A stretch of DNA of 64,000 bases from Chondrilla cf. caribensis (lineage: Eukaryota; Porifera; Demospongiae; Chondrillida; Chondrillidae), in assembly GCA_964020155.1 (NCBI GenBank), contig OZ026566.1, positions 2,141,789 to 2,205,788 of the forward strand, read 5' to 3'. Shown piece by piece: positions 63,829 to 64,000 of this stretch. Each line of letters starts with the position of its first letter. Positions within the stretch are counted from its first letter, which is position 1. The notes under the pieces are model-generated. The model worked only from the letters and a program-made list of their open reading frames with translations, searched no databases and was not told the DNA's origin. The translations under genes and the position numbers were made by a program.

Positions 63829-64000
63829 CAGTGAAACCTCTCTAATCCGACACTCAATGGGACCTGAGAATAATGTTGGATTAGGAGGTTGTTGGATTAT
63901 GGAGTGCCTCTCTCCATACTTATGTATGGTGACTGTACCTCATATAATGGTCGGATTAGAGAGAATGTTGGATTATAGAGGTGTCGGATTAGCGAGGTTT
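63829..64000. mobile_element. MITE, CAGTGAAAC...TAATCCGACA family, copy 2 (cut by window end)
   Basis: Starts CAGTGAAACCTCTCTAATCC after TA and follows copy 46280-46456 almost base for base until the window ends inside its right terminus. It lies after kaptin exon 10, in an intron. Confidence 0.88.

Overview
The window is eukaryotic and almost certainly metazoan. Its genes are split into many short exons with small GT-AG introns, the DNA is AT-rich with long (CA)n/(GT)n tracts, and it carries an animal-type RNF213-like gene, a class IA PI3K catalytic subunit and kaptin. The compact genes, the RNF213-like gene and the particular retroelement families suggest a demosponge (Amphimedon-like). That placement is inference, as no species marker is present.

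Layout: (1) 1-12032, + strand: the 3' part of an RNF213-like E3 ligase gene that ends, unusually, in two SAM domains; an apparently intact Tc1 transposon sits in one intron. (2) 12033-15930: a junk-rich junction with a PI3K 3' fragment, long CA tracts, a fold-back DNA element, remnants of an unidentified minus-strand gene, and a chimeric ORF that joins the first exon of the neighbouring VWA gene to the C-terminal part of a reverse-transcriptase polyprotein. (3) 16012-22617: VWA gene copy A, 11 exons, 679 aa. (4) 22618-28950: duplicated spacer, a second PI3K 3' fragment and a decayed retroelement on the minus strand. (5) 29001-40801: VWA gene copy B, 11 exons, 621 aa, with a 5.2 kb first intron full of repeats and signs of decay. 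(6) 40802-45002: spacer with a LINE fragment whose 5' part is inverted. (7) 45003-53785, - strand: a complete 17-exon class IA PI3K p110 gene (1092 aa). (8) 54438-60133, - strand: an eight-exon gene for a 918-residue protein with three copies of a Cys/His-rich, probably zinc-binding module that I cannot assign to a known family. (9) 60326 to the window end, + strand: the first ten exons of kaptin (KPTN), divergent from gene 8 across about 190 bp.

The left two thirds is best read as repeated tandem duplication of one segment, [VWA gene - spacer - 3' end of the minus-strand PI3K gene]. The two PI3K fragments (12650-12987 and 25137-25400) mark the ends of the older units; the intact PI3K gene closes the last one. 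Functionally, p110 makes PIP3 upstream of mTORC1 and kaptin is part of KICSTOR, the lysosomal amino-acid checkpoint on mTORC1, but their closeness here may be chance. The strongest candidate for something undescribed is the triple-module gene at 54438-60133.

Exon models were built by hand from splice signals, reading-phase continuity and remembered family patterns. No database search or transcript data were available.
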